Positions 16,409 through 26,305 of a DNA stretch of 56,314 nt are shown here, piece after piece. The position numbers and the translations under genes are program-made. Numbering within the stretch: position 1 is the first letter of the stretch; every line of letters starts with the position of its first letter. The stretch comes from Bacteroidota bacterium (lineage in GTDB: Bacteria; Bacteroidota; Bacteroidia; Chitinophagales; Saprospiraceae). The stretch lies in assembly GCA_029781095.1 (NCBI GenBank), contig JAKOXM010000311.1, forward strand, positions 1 through 56,314, given 5' to 3'. The notes under the pieces were generated by a model. The model did no database searches. It saw only the letters and a list, made by a program, of their open reading frames with translations, and was not told where the DNA came from.

Positions 16409-17080
16409 TCAGGGGTTGATCAGGTGATCGGAGATATCGGGCCTGTTTCGCGCCTCAAACAGATCCTTTTCAAAAGATGCCGTTCTTAAAACGACGTATA
16501 TCGTGAGCAAAATGGCGGGTATGACCACGAATTCCGCCTGGAGCGCCAGCCTGCTCATCCGGATCATGTTTTCCCGGATATCTTCTGTCTGGAACAACCA
16601 ACCCAGAATATTGACACCGTAATACGAGGCTAACAAACCCGCCCACCAGACCCAAAGGATACCGGGACTGACCGGAGCGATTTTTTCCGGGATATTTCGC
16701 TGCGTTTGCATCCAGATTTCCCGGAAGATAAAAAAGGGCAGGTATAAATTGATGAAAGGAACAAACCAGGCCCCGGCGGCCCAGCCTTCCGTCCGGCTCA
16801 ACCGCACACCGTCCAGAAGATGAAGGTTGAAATAAGCCCGCCGGAACCACCTGATAAAGAAGAAGACCGTAGCGACCGTGCATACCCAATTGGCAAGGAA
16901 CGCAATACTGAGCAGCAGCGCGGCCCCGTAAGTCTCCCCGGCAGTAGCATGCGGATTCCGCATTACCTGAAGCATATACAGGTTGCCATAAATGAGGAAG
17001 CAATTGGACAACAGCAACACCGCGAAGACGCCGGCCGTTGTGCGGGCGCGCGCCTGGTTGGGTCGAAGCATGGTTTCCAT
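16409..17080 (-). CDS. DUF4328 multi-pass membrane protein
   Basis: 223 residues with about five hydrophobic segments: TTAGVFAVLLLSNCFLIYG, LLLSIAFLANWVCTVATVFF, AAGAWFVPFINLYLPFFIF, GILWVWWAGLLASYYGV and FVVIPAILLTIYVVL. The motifs FIRWFRRAYFNL and GWAAGAWFVPFINLYLP are characteristic of the DUF4328 family. The function is unknown. It is encoded just upstream of a run of minus-strand sequence ending at pdxH, 25 bases away on the same strand, so it may be co-transcribed after pdxH. Confidence 0.8.
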   Translation of the reverse strand: METMLRPNQARARTTAGVFAVLLLSNCFLIYGNLYMLQVMRNPHATAGETYGAALLLSIAFLANWVCTVATVFFFIRWFRRAYFNLHLLDGVRLSRTEGWAAGAWFVPFINLYLPFFIFREIWMQTQRNIPEKIAPVSPGILWVWWAGLLASYYGVNILGWLFQTEDIRENMIRMSRLALQAEFVVIPAILLTIYVVLRTASFEKDLFEARNRPDISDHLINP

Positions 17081-17105
17081 ACAAATCGGGTTTGGAAAGG
17101 GAACA

Positions 17106-17756
17106 CTATGGCGCCAGCCGTACTATCTTCCATTCATCACCCGCCCGGGTATAGCAAATCCGGTCGTGCAGGCGACTCTCACGCCCCTGCCAGAATTCAA
17201 CCAGCCCGGGTTTCAGCCTGAATCCTCCCCAAAACGATGGCAACGGCAACACTGCCTCGGAGGCATATTCATTTTGCAATTCGCTTACCCGGCTTTCCAG
17301 CACATTCCTGCCGTCGATCGCACGACTTTGCGGGCTTGCCCAGGCGCCGATCTGGCTTTCTTTCGGGCGGCTTTGAAAATAAATGCGCGATTCCTCCGGA
17401 TCCAGCTTTTCCACCGTGCCCTCGATCCGGATCTGGCGCTCCAGTTCCAGCCAGGTGAACAACAGCGCGGCATGCGGATTCAGGGTCAATTCCTGTCCCT
17501 TTCGGCTTTCATAATTTGTATAGAACACAAAACCCTCGTGGTTAAAACCTTTCAGTAAAACGGTGCGGGCGCTGGGACGTCCGTCGGGAGTGGCCGTGGC
17601 AAGCGTCATGGCATTGGGCTCGGGAAGCGCGCTGTTCATGGCCTCCCCGAACCAAACTGCAAATTGGGAGACAGGGTCGGGCAATACATCATTTTCGGAG
17701 AGAGATTCGAGGGCGTAACTTCTGCGCAAAGAAGCAATGTCAGGCAATGTGATCAT
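17106..17756 (-). CDS. pdxH: Pyridoxamine 5'-phosphate oxidase
   Basis: 216 residues from the ATG at 17756; the ORF track start at 17783 is a TTG next to the promoter. PdxH oxidises pyridoxamine- or pyridoxine-phosphate to pyridoxal-phosphate using FMN. FMN-binding segments are PSARTVLLKGF and FYTNYESRKGQEL. The substrate and active-site C-terminal segments are RPKESQIGAWASPQS and VEFWQGRESRLHDRI. It ends in the usual short tail WKIVRLAP. Length and motif order match the family. Confidence 0.93.
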   Translation of the reverse strand: MITLPDIASLRRSYALESLSENDVLPDPVSQFAVWFGEAMNSALPEPNAMTLATATPDGRPSARTVLLKGFNHEGFVFYTNYESRKGQELTLNPHAALLFTWLELERQIRIEGTVEKLDPEESRIYFQSRPKESQIGAWASPQSRAIDGRNVLESRVSELQNEYASEAVLPLPSFWGGFRLKPGLVEFWQGRESRLHDRICYTRAGDEWKIVRLAP

Positions 17757-17780
17757 ACAATACGGATTGAAATTCGGGCC

Positions 17781-17788
17781 CAAAGATA
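17781..17788 (-). promoter_or_regulatory. Candidate -7 element for pdxH
   Basis: TATCTTTG on the minus strand matches TAnnTTTG, giving a leader of about 20 nt to the ATG at 17756. Confidence 0.5.
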
Positions 17789-18193
17789 TTATGCGACGCG
17801 CCCCGGGATATACCCGCCCCCGGTTTTAATTAGACGAACAGAACTATTCAATCGGTAACCGCACGTAATTCCGCCCTTAATGCGTGGTTGAAAAAAATGT
17901 AAAAAAATCATCTTTATAGTTTTAAATTATTGGCAATCAATTATTTATAATCAAAATTCGGTTAAATTATTTAATTCGCATTCCGTCATTCAAAGTTGCC
18001 GTTCGGTTACACAGCAAGCGTGTTCGTCTATTTCCGGGAAATACGAATAGGGGGATTTTTAAGTATGCACCATGGGAAGTCGCTCTTTTTCAGATCATCT
18101 CATTCGCTCCAGAAAGCAATTGCGGCTACAGAACCCACATACTGTGTTTCTTTTAATACCAACATTCAATTCATTCACAAATCTCTGTTTCGT
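17789..18193. other. Leader region of the first SusC gene with a 15-bp dyad
   Basis: No gene is supported in this stretch. It is AT-rich around 17880-17980 with no strict TAnnTTTG match. A perfect palindrome TATTTCC-G-GGAAATA lies at 18029-18043, about 150 bases before the SusC start, and may be an operator. The ORF track start for SusC at 17996 runs through this region without a signal peptide and is rejected. Confidence 0.45.
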
Positions 18194-21100
18194 ATGAAGA
18201 AAATTCTCTTAACGGCGGGCTTGCTACTCATGTCAGTAGGGCTTGCCATCGCGCAGCGCGTGGTCTCCGGTACAGTTACCGGCGATGACGGCGAATCGCT
18301 CATCGGCGCTTCCGTCAGGGTGCAGGGCACCGGCACTGGCGCCGTAACGGACGTAGGCGGTCGGTACACAGTAAACGTCCCGGCCGGCTCAACCGTTCTT
18401 ACTTTTTCCTACACCGGGTACACCACCCAGGAAATTACGCTTGGCGCATCCAACGTGGTAGACGTTGTGCTCGTTTCCGGGCAAGTTCTTTCCGAAGCCG
18501 TTGTGACCGCATTGGGCATTACCCGGGAAGAAAAATCGCTTGGATACGGGGTTACCAGCGTAAAAGGCGATGAAGTAACCCGCTCTGGCGAGGTAAACGT
18601 CATCGAAGGTCTGGCTGCCAAATCCTCCGGCGTTCAGGTGATCGGTTCGGGCGGCACACCGGGCGCATCCGCCAAAATATTGATCCGCGGCAACTCCACC
18701 TTCACGGGTGAAAACCAGCCGCTGATTGTCGTGGACGGCGTCCCTTATGACAACCAGACTTTGGGCTCCGTTGCGTCTGACTATCCGTTCAACGCCAACC
18801 TGAACGGCGTCAACAACAGTAACCGCGCACTCGACATCAACCCCGCCGACGTGGAAAGTGTCAATATCCTGAAAGGCCCGGCCGCAGCGGCGCTGTACGG
18901 AACGCGCGCAGCCAATGGCGTTTTGCTTATTACCACCAAAAAAGGCTCCAAAGGTCTTTCGGTAAACGTCAGCTCCAGCGTTGCATTCGACGAAGTCAAC
19001 AAATTGCCGGAGTTGCAAAAGACTTACGGACAAGGTACAGGCGGGGGCTCGCTCACCAGCGCGGGCGGAACCTACGTGCCGGAAACGCCGCTTAGCTGGG
19101 GGCCACGCATCGGCACGGCAGGCATACCCGAAGTTGCACAGGCTTATGACAACCTCGATACCTATTTCGACCGGGGCGTCACCTGGAACAACAACGTTGC
19201 TTTCTCCATGGGGAATGACAATACCTTCATGCGTCTTTCTTACGGCAATTCCAACCAGACGGGTATCGTTCCAAATACCAAACTGAATCGCAATTCTTTC
19301 CGCCTGAGCTCCGAATCGCAATTTGGCAAGCTCAAATTGTCCGGCGCAGCGTCTTACACCAACACAAAAGACACCAAGGCGCAAAACGGCAGCAACCTCT
19401 CGGGCGTAATGCTCGGGCTGACGCGTATGCCTCCGAGCTTCAACATCGTCGGCGGGCCGGGAGCAAATGGCTACGACACGCGCGACGGCCAGTCGTGGAC
19501 GTATTTTTCAGCCTATGACAACCCCCTGTGGTCGGCGTACAACAACCCGCTGACGGGTGATGTGGACCGTATTACAGGAAACATCGGCGGCACCCTGGCG
19601 CTCATGCCATGGCTCGACCTGACGGCACGCATAGGCGCTGATGCCTATTCGGACAATCGCAAACAAATATTCGCGGTCGGCGCACAGGACCCGCCTTCTC
19701 CCGTAGGTGAAGTATGGGAAAACGCCAAACATCACCTGGAGGTCAATACCGATATGTTTGCCGTTTTCAAACCCCAAATGGAAGGCAGATTCGGCGTAAA
19801 CTTTACTATCGGAACCAACCTGAATTCCCGCAAAGACGACGATGCCTTTTCGCGCGGACGCAACCTCGCCGTACCGGGTTTCTACAACCTGAGCAACGCT
19901 TCCGATTTGTACAACAGCCAGACTACTTATGTGAAGCGGATCGCCGGTATTTTTGGCGACCTGGGTCTTTCATACGCCAATCAATTGTACCTCAACTTCA
20001 CGGGGCGTAACGACTGGGCCTCCACCTTCGGCGCCGATGCCCGCAAAAAAGGCTTTTTCTATCCCTCCGCCAACCTGTCATGGGTGTTCACTGAAATGCT
20101 TCCATCCGACCGGATATTGTCATTCGGAAAGGTCCGGGCGAGCTATGCGCGGGCTGGTATCGAACCGGCACCCTATCGCACCGTCACTTACTACGTAGCG
20201 CCCTTCATTACCGACGGCTTTACCGATGGATTCGGCTTCCCGTACGGAGGCCAGAACGGTTTCAGTCTGAGCAGCCGTCTGGGCAATGCAAACCTGGAGC
20301 CGGAATTGAATACGACCTATGAGGGTGGTATCAACCTGAAGTTTCTGCGCAACAAAATCGATCTCGACGTAACCTATTACTTCAAGAAGAGCACCAACCT
20401 GCTCGTGTTGCGGCCGCTGGCGGGCAGCACAGGCTTCCAGGATGTGTACACCAACATCGGTGCCATGGAGAACAAAGGCTGGGAAATCGAACTCGCCTTG
20501 CACCCGATCGCCACAAAACGGTTCAAATGGGATATTGAAGGCAATTTCACTGCCAACAGGAACAAGGTAACCAAACTGGCAGAAGGCGTCGACGAGATCA
20601 ACATCGAAACGGCTTTCTCGTCCATCGGTTCCTATGCTATCGTTGGTCAGCCCTACGGCGCGCTGTACGCCACCCGCTGGGCACGCACGCCCGACGGCCA
20701 GCTGCTGATCAAGGCGAACGGCCTGCCTATGGTTGATCCTTTGCGCGGCAACGTGGGCAATCCATATCCCGATTGGACGGCGGGCATCCGCAATGTTTTC
20801 GAAGTCTACGGCGTAACCATCAGCGCCTTGCTGGATATCCGGCAGGGAGGCGCACTCTGGAACGGCACCTATGCCCGGCTAAACCGGTTTGGAACGACCC
20901 AGGCATCCGCTGACCGCGACCACACGTTTGTGATCAAAGGCGTGAAAATCACGGGAACAGACGACAACGGCCATCCGATTTCGGACGGGACGCCAAACGA
21001 TGTCCAAATTTCGGCAAATTCATATTTCTCCAACTACGTAGGGGACTCCGGCGCCGCTGCCGTCGAACAAACCGTGCAGGAAGGATCATGGGTGCGTTTG

Positions 21101-21319
21101 CGCGAACTGACCTTGGGGTACAATATTCCAATGCGCAATAAATACGTGCGCGGCGTAAATGTATTTGTTACCGGCCGGAACCTCTGGTTAAGCACCGACT
21201 ATACGGGTGTTGATCCGGAAACTTCTCTGACAGGTGCGGGATCGAACGTGGGCGGCTTTGATTACTTCAACATGCCGAGTACCAAATCGTACATCCTCGG
21301 GGTCAACCTTAGCTTCTAA
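18194..21319 (+). CDS. SusC/RagA-family TonB-linked outer-membrane transporter (pair 1)
   Basis: 1,041 residues from the ATG at 18194, which gives the signal peptide MKKILLTAGLLLMSVGLAIAQ. Residues about 22-105 form the carboxypeptidase-regulatory-like domain (VSGTVTGDDGESLIGASVRV). The plug domain follows, with EVNVIEGLAAKSSGVQV and LIRGNSTF...NQPLIVVDGVP and the marker AAAALYGTRAANGVLLITTKKG. A 22-strand barrel ends in the typical aromatic C-terminus LGVNLSF. SusC imports nutrients bound by its SusD partner, encoded 20 bases downstream. The substrate is not evident. It is less similar to the two later SusC copies than those are to each other. Confidence 0.93.
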   Translation: MKKILLTAGLLLMSVGLAIAQRVVSGTVTGDDGESLIGASVRVQGTGTGAVTDVGGRYTVNVPAGSTVLTFSYTGYTTQEITLGASNVVDVVLVSGQVLSEAVVTALGITREEKSLGYGVTSVKGDEVTRSGEVNVIEGLAAKSSGVQVIGSGGTPGASAKILIRGNSTFTGENQPLIVVDGVPYDNQTLGSVASDYPFNANLNGVNNSNRALDINPADVESVNILKGPAAAALYGTRAANGVLLITTKKGSKGLSVNVSSSVAFDEVNKLPELQKTYGQGTGGGSLTSAGGTYVPETPLSWGPRIGTAGIPEVAQAYDNLDTYFDRGVTWNNNVAFSMGNDNTFMRLSYGNSNQTGIVPNTKLNRNSFRLSSESQFGKLKLSGAASYTNTKDTKAQNGSNLSGVMLGLTRMPPSFNIVGGPGANGYDTRDGQSWTYFSAYDNPLWSAYNNPLTGDVDRITGNIGGTLALMPWLDLTARIGADAYSDNRKQIFAVGAQDPPSPVGEVWENAKHHLEVNTDMFAVFKPQMEGRFGVNFTIGTNLNSRKDDDAFSRGRNLAVPGFYNLSNASDLYNSQTTYVKRIAGIFGDLGLSYANQLYLNFTGRNDWASTFGADARKKGFFYPSANLSWVFTEMLPSDRILSFGKVRASYARAGIEPAPYRTVTYYVAPFITDGFTDGFGFPYGGQNGFSLSSRLGNANLEPELNTTYEGGINLKFLRNKIDLDVTYYFKKSTNLLVLRPLAGSTGFQDVYTNIGAMENKGWEIELALHPIATKRFKWDIEGNFTANRNKVTKLAEGVDEINIETAFSSIGSYAIVGQPYGALYATRWARTPDGQLLIKANGLPMVDPLRGNVGNPYPDWTAGIRNVFEVYGVTISALLDIRQGGALWNGTYARLNRFGTTQASADRDHTFVIKGVKITGTDDNGHPISDGTPNDVQISANSYFSNYVGDSGAAAVEQTVQEGSWVRLRELTLGYNIPMRNKYVRGVNVFVTGRNLWLSTDYTGVDPETSLTGAGSNVGGFDYFNMPSTKSYILGVNLSF

Positions 21320-21339
21320 CTTTCAAATTCAAACGAGAT

Positions 21340-22746
21340 ATGAAAAATATATTCAGTGCAGGCCTGTTAACCATCTTGCTTTTGTTGGGTAGCTCGTCCT
21401 GCAGCAACTTTGTGGACGGCTATGAAATATCGCCCAACTCGCCAACGGAAACCAACCCGGCTCTACTGACCACTGTCATCGAAGTAGCAACCTTTGCCCA
21501 CTATACCGGTCAGCTGGCCCGTATGAGCACCGTACTCACGCAACAATGTGCGGGCACGCAGGCGCAACTGGAGGACATTGCCAATTATTCGCTTCGGGAA
21601 GGCGACAATATCAACGAATGGCAATCGATTTATTCGGCCATTACGGATTGCAACATTCTCATCGATCTGGCCGGCGAATCGAACCCGCACTACCGGGGCA
21701 TCGGAAAGGTGATGAAGGCAATGAACCTGGGCATTACGACCGACCTCTGGGGCGATATACCCAATCGGGAGGCTGGCAAGGGCCTGGAAGGAGAGACGCA
21801 TTACAGCCCTGCATACGACCCGCAGCAACTGGTGTACCAGGATATGCAAACGCTTCTTTCCGAGGCGATTACGGACCTTTCCAAATCCGCCGATGACAAC
21901 ATCGTGCTGCCTGCTACCGACGATCTGATTTTCAACGGCGATGTAAGCAGATGGATCATAACCGCTCATGTTTTACAGGCGCGTTATGAAAACCACCTGA
22001 GCAAACGCGATCCCGCGGGTTCGGCCACGCGTGCCCTGGCGGCGCTCGACGCGGCCTATGCAGCAGGGCTGGCGGGCCCCGACGGCGATTGCAATGCGAT
22101 TTTCCCGGGCGACGGCAACTCGCTGAACCAGTGGTTTGCATTCCAAAACGACCGCGCCGACTATATCAAAATGTCCGAAGGCTTTGTGAACCTGCTCAAG
22201 TCGATCGATGACCCTCGTTTGTCGTTCTATGCAACGGAAGACGTCAACGGTGAATATTCCGGCACGCCGCTCGGCTCGACAAGCACTACGACCTCCGATG
22301 TAGGCACATATTTCGCATCGCCGGCTGCGCCTTCGCCCCTGGTCACTTATGTTGAGGCCAAATTCATTGAAGCGGAAGCAGCATGGCGTACCAACGACAA
22401 GGCCCGCGCCGCCGCCGCACTCAACGAAGCCATCAAAACCCATATTCTTGAGGTCACCGGGGCGGCAGCACCCGACACCTATATTACAAGCCAGGCCAGT
22501 GAAACAGGTGCGACGGTAACTTTGGAAAAGATCATGACACACAAATACGTGGCGCTTTTCACGCAGTTTGAGTCGTATAATGACTGGCGTCGCACGAACA
22601 TTCCGCAACTGACACCCAACCCGGTCGGCCTCGTTGCCGGTATCCCGCGCCGTTTGCCCACCCCCCAGGAAGAGCGTCTGTACAATACCAATGCGCCCAA
22701 CCCCTCTATTACCGACATTCTGAAGCCGGTCTGGTGGGATGAATAA
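21340..22746 (+). CDS. SusD-like nutrient-binding lipoprotein (pair 1)
   Basis: 468 residues. Lipoprotein signal MKNIFSAGLLTILLLLGSSSC with the modified Cys at about 21. The helical TPR-like SusD fold is suggested by WQSIYSAITDCNILIDLAG and AMNLGITTDLWGDIPNREA, the SusD-like_2 pattern in which the protein approaches a short periplasm-facing motif before FNGDVSRW. The C-terminal signature YNDWRRTNIPQLTPNP and the end KPVWWDE are shared in kind with the other two SusD proteins here. It caps the SusC barrel on the cell surface. Co-transcribed with SusC pair 1. Confidence 0.9.
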   Translation: MKNIFSAGLLTILLLLGSSSCSNFVDGYEISPNSPTETNPALLTTVIEVATFAHYTGQLARMSTVLTQQCAGTQAQLEDIANYSLREGDNINEWQSIYSAITDCNILIDLAGESNPHYRGIGKVMKAMNLGITTDLWGDIPNREAGKGLEGETHYSPAYDPQQLVYQDMQTLLSEAITDLSKSADDNIVLPATDDLIFNGDVSRWIITAHVLQARYENHLSKRDPAGSATRALAALDAAYAAGLAGPDGDCNAIFPGDGNSLNQWFAFQNDRADYIKMSEGFVNLLKSIDDPRLSFYATEDVNGEYSGTPLGSTSTTTSDVGTYFASPAAPSPLVTYVEAKFIEAEAAWRTNDKARAAAALNEAIKTHILEVTGAAAPDTYITSQASETGATVTLEKIMTHKYVALFTQFESYNDWRRTNIPQLTPNPVGLVAGIPRRLPTPQEERLYNTNAPNPSITDILKPVWWDE

Positions 22747-22775
22747 GTGTTAAAATCATCTGATTCACTGTTAAT

Positions 22776-22814
22776 AAGGGCTGCTCATGGCAAACATGGG
22801 CGGCCCTTTTTATA
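22776..22814 (+). terminator. Terminator after SusD pair 1
   Basis: AAGGGCTGCTCATG pairs with CATGGGCGGCCCTT (including G-U pairs) across a short CAAA loop and is followed by TTTTTA. Confidence 0.7.
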
Positions 22815-22941
22815 TGCAAAAAAGCGCTTTTTTGCTACAAAAAACCGCATTTTGCCGTACTTCCAAATGAATTGTCCTGCTTCCGCCTGATTCAGGCAAT
22901 TATTACTCTTGCAAAGAGTTGGCAAACCACACATTTGCTGA

Positions 22942-22960
22942 TAAATTTGCAATACATTTG
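22942..22960 (+). promoter_or_regulatory. Two overlapping candidate -7 elements for SusC pair 2
   Basis: TAAATTTG (22942-22949) and TACATTTG (22953-22960) both match TAnnTTTG, leaving a leader of about 120-140 nt. The rest of the 22747-23089 gap holds the terminator and no gene. Confidence 0.4.
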
Positions 22961-23089
22961 TCGGTTCGGTGCCATCTGTGCAGGTCGATGTAAAATCGGA
23001 ATAGAGCACCGTCATAATCCTGTTGCCCCTTTAAATCTTCTTTTATTCGCGAACTGTTATCTGATTTTTTAACCAAATTAAATTTAAGT

Positions 23090-26000
23090 ATGAAGCAATT
23101 ACTTACCACCATTGGGTTGGTATTGGCTGTTGCAGGCATGGCCTTTGCACAGCGAGCTGTCAGCGGTACAGTTACCGGCGACGACGGCGAAACCCTCATC
23201 GGCGCCACCGTGCGTGTCAAAGACACCCGTGTGGGCACATTTACGGATGTGAACGGCCGCTACACCATCAACGTCCCTGCGGAGGGCAAAACGCTGGTAA
23301 TTTCCTATACCGGCTATACCACGCAGGAGGTTGCTTTGGGCGCCTCCAACGTTGTAGACGTTGTATTACCTGCAGGCGTACGCCTGGGTGAAGCCGTTGT
23401 TACGGCCCTCGGTGTATCCCGCGAATCCAAATCCCTGGGTTACCAGGTTCAGCAGGTTAATGCTGAAGACCTGAACAGGGCCTCCGCCATTGACCCGTTA
23501 AGAGCCCTCCAGGGGAAAACTGCCGGTGTCAACATCATCAGCTCTTCGGGCGCTGCCGGGGCAGGTTCCTACGTACAAATTCGTGGCGCCAACTCCCTCT
23601 CGCTTGGCAACCAGCCTCTTTGGGTGGTCGACGGCGTTATCCTGGACAATACGGAAATTTCGACCGGCGCGGACCGTTCCAGCAATGACCGTCTTTCCGG
23701 TGTAGCCAACTCGAACCGCGCAATGGACCTGAACCCGGAAGATATCGAGACGATCTCGGTATTGAAAGGTTCCGCAGCAACCGCACTCTACGGCATCAAC
23801 GCTGCTAACGGCGTTGTACTTGTTACTACGAAAAGGGGCCGATCAGACAAAAACCGCAAGGGTCTGTCCGTAGAATACGCCACTTCCTACTCGATCGATG
23901 AGGTAAACAAATACGTTCCGCTGCAACAAAAATACTCCAAGGGATCCGGCGGCGTTTATGCCAGCGGCGAGACCAGCGGCAGCGGCAGTTGGGGCGCCCT
24001 GATCGATACACTGCGCTTTGACGATGTACCGTATTTCTACGATTCGCGCGGCCACATCGTTGGTCAAAGCAATCCGGCTGCCAAGTCGAAAGTAACACCC
24101 ATCGATCCTCAGAAGCAATTTTTCCAGCGCGGCAGCACTTCACAAAACTCGCTGGCTTTTGGCGGCGGCAATGACGTGACGAATTTCCGTATTTCGCTCG
24201 GCCATACCAGATCGGAAGGCATCATTCCTAAAAACATCTGGAGACGAACCACCGTAAAAGCATCCGCTTCAACCAAATTCCTGGAGAAATTCACCGCTTC
24301 GACAACGATCAACTATTCCAAATCGGGTGGCGATCGTATCCAGCAGGGGTCCAACACTTCAGGCGTCATGCTCGGCCTGTTGCGTACACCGCCGAGTTTC
24401 GACAACTCGAACGGCTCCTCTTCGCCGGCCGACGACCCGAAAGCCTATATTCTGGAAAGCGGCAAACAGCGCAACTATCGCGGCGGCGGCGGTTATGACA
24501 ATCCGTTCTGGACGGTTAACAAGAACCCGTTCACCGACGATGTCAACCGCGTATTCGGCGTATTCCAGCTCGATTATCAACTGCTGAGCTGGCTGACCGT
24601 CACGGCTAAAACCGGTACTGATTTCTGGGCCGACAAGCGTGTTTCTGCATTTGATATCAACTCGCGCACAACGCCTGCAGGCCGTATTCTGTATGATAAC
24701 TATTTCTACCAGCACTTCGACACCTACGGCTTGCTTACCGGCAATCCGCACATCAGCGACAACTTTTCGCTTGATTTCGTGGTTGGTGTGAACCAGTACA
24801 AGCAAAGTCTGAAAAATGACTATACCCGCGGCGACGGCTTCAATCTGCCCGATTTCTACAATATCGCCAATGCCGCCTCGATCGTATCACAGTCTACGGA
24901 CGATGAACTGAAGCGTTTTGCCATTCTCGGCAGTGCCAACATCGGCTGGAAAAACCAGCTTTACCTCGGCGTTACCGCCCGTAATGAATGGTCGTCTACC
25001 TTGCCGAAAGACAATAACCACTACTTCTTCCCATCGGTCAGCCTTTCCTGGGTTTTCTCGGAAGCGCTTAATATGAACACCACAGGTGCATTTTCCTATG
25101 GTAAACTCCGCGGCAGCTGGGCCAAACTTGGAAAGGATGCCCCCACCTACGCCACACGTGCATACTATTCCGGCGCGAAATCGAACGACGGCTGGACCGA
25201 CGGTCTTCTTATCCCCGGCGCATTTACGCTTGATAACGTATTGGGTAACAGTCAGTTGAAACCTGAATTTACCAATACCTATGAAGGTGGCGTTGAGCTT
25301 AAGTTTTTCCACAGCCGCGTAGGCATCGACGCATCCTACTATTATCGCAAGGCAACAGACCTTATCGTACCTGCCCAGATTGCCGGTTCGACGGGCTTTA
25401 CCAATGCATTCCTGAACACGGGAGCCATCAGCACGAAGGGTATCGACCTCCAGCTCGAATTGGGGATCATACGTTCGAAGAGCTTCAACTGGGACATGAG
25501 CGTCAACTTCAACCGCAACCGTTCGGTAGTTGACACACTTGCTCCCGGTCTGAACCAGTTGTTCGTAAAAGGATTTGAAGGCACGGCCATCTACCACGTA
25601 GCAGGCAAGGAATTCGGCCAGATATATGGCGGCACATTCCAGCGCAACGCTGCAGGCCAGCTGGTAATCGATGACGACCCGAGCAGCGATACTTACGGGT
25701 ATCCGGTATATTCTAACAAGCTCGAAGTGATCGGAAATCCGAATCCGGATTATATCCTGAACATCAACAACGTACTGACTTACAAAAACATCGGCATTTC
25801 CTTCCTGTGGGATATCAAGGCAGGCGGCCAGATGTGGAACGGAACAGAAGGCGCGCTGGTGTTTTTCGGCACCGCCAAATCAACCGAAAACCGCGGCGAA
25901 AAAACCGTATTCAAGGGTGTGAAAGCATCTGACGGAACGGCTAACAATATTGAAGTAGCGCTTGATCAAAACTGGTATCAGGGTAACGGCGGCGGCTTCG

Positions 26001-26272
26001 GCGATGTAGCGGAAACATTTATCCAGAAAACGAACTGGGTACGTCTCCGCGAAGCATCCATCTTCTATCGTCTGCCGAAATCCGTTCTCGACAGAACACC
26101 GCTGGGCGACCTGACCGTTACATTGAGCGGCCGTAACCTGCTGCTCTTTACGCCTTACGATGGCATCGACCCCGAGACCAGTCTTATCGGCGCTGCCGAA
26201 GGCCAGGGCCTCGACTATTTCAACATGCCGGGTACGCGCACTTACTCGATCGGCCTGCGCGCTACGTTCTAA
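23090..26272 (+). CDS. SusC/RagA-family TonB-linked outer-membrane transporter (pair 2)
   Basis: 1,060 residues. Signal peptide MKQLLTTIGLVLAVAGMAFA, then the regulatory-like domain VSGTVTGDDGETLIGATVRV, the plug with IDPLRALQGKTAGVNIISSSG and NQPLWVVDGV, the marker SAATALYGINAANGVVLVTTKRG, and the barrel ending YSIGLRATF. The first 95 residues and the last 40 leader bases are almost the same as in pair 3, whereas the rest has diverged, pointing to duplication plus N-terminal homogenisation. The SusD gene follows within about 35 bases. Substrate unknown. Confidence 0.93.
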   Translation: MKQLLTTIGLVLAVAGMAFAQRAVSGTVTGDDGETLIGATVRVKDTRVGTFTDVNGRYTINVPAEGKTLVISYTGYTTQEVALGASNVVDVVLPAGVRLGEAVVTALGVSRESKSLGYQVQQVNAEDLNRASAIDPLRALQGKTAGVNIISSSGAAGAGSYVQIRGANSLSLGNQPLWVVDGVILDNTEISTGADRSSNDRLSGVANSNRAMDLNPEDIETISVLKGSAATALYGINAANGVVLVTTKRGRSDKNRKGLSVEYATSYSIDEVNKYVPLQQKYSKGSGGVYASGETSGSGSWGALIDTLRFDDVPYFYDSRGHIVGQSNPAAKSKVTPIDPQKQFFQRGSTSQNSLAFGGGNDVTNFRISLGHTRSEGIIPKNIWRRTTVKASASTKFLEKFTASTTINYSKSGGDRIQQGSNTSGVMLGLLRTPPSFDNSNGSSSPADDPKAYILESGKQRNYRGGGGYDNPFWTVNKNPFTDDVNRVFGVFQLDYQLLSWLTVTAKTGTDFWADKRVSAFDINSRTTPAGRILYDNYFYQHFDTYGLLTGNPHISDNFSLDFVVGVNQYKQSLKNDYTRGDGFNLPDFYNIANAASIVSQSTDDELKRFAILGSANIGWKNQLYLGVTARNEWSSTLPKDNNHYFFPSVSLSWVFSEALNMNTTGAFSYGKLRGSWAKLGKDAPTYATRAYYSGAKSNDGWTDGLLIPGAFTLDNVLGNSQLKPEFTNTYEGGVELKFFHSRVGIDASYYYRKATDLIVPAQIAGSTGFTNAFLNTGAISTKGIDLQLELGIIRSKSFNWDMSVNFNRNRSVVDTLAPGLNQLFVKGFEGTAIYHVAGKEFGQIYGGTFQRNAAGQLVIDDDPSSDTYGYPVYSNKLEVIGNPNPDYILNINNVLTYKNIGISFLWDIKAGGQMWNGTEGALVFFGTAKSTENRGEKTVFKGVKASDGTANNIEVALDQNWYQGNGGGFGDVAETFIQKTNWVRLREASIFYRLPKSVLDRTPLGDLTVTLSGRNLLLFTPYDGIDPETSLIGAAEGQGLDYFNMPGTRTYSIGLRATF

Positions 26273-26305
26273 TTGTTCCTCACTTTAACAATCAATTTTC
26301 TGAAT

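Noticed and set aside
17996-18193. 66-residue N-terminal extension of SusC pair 1 in the ORF track
   Set aside because: It has no homology features and precedes a clean signal peptide at the ATG at 18194.
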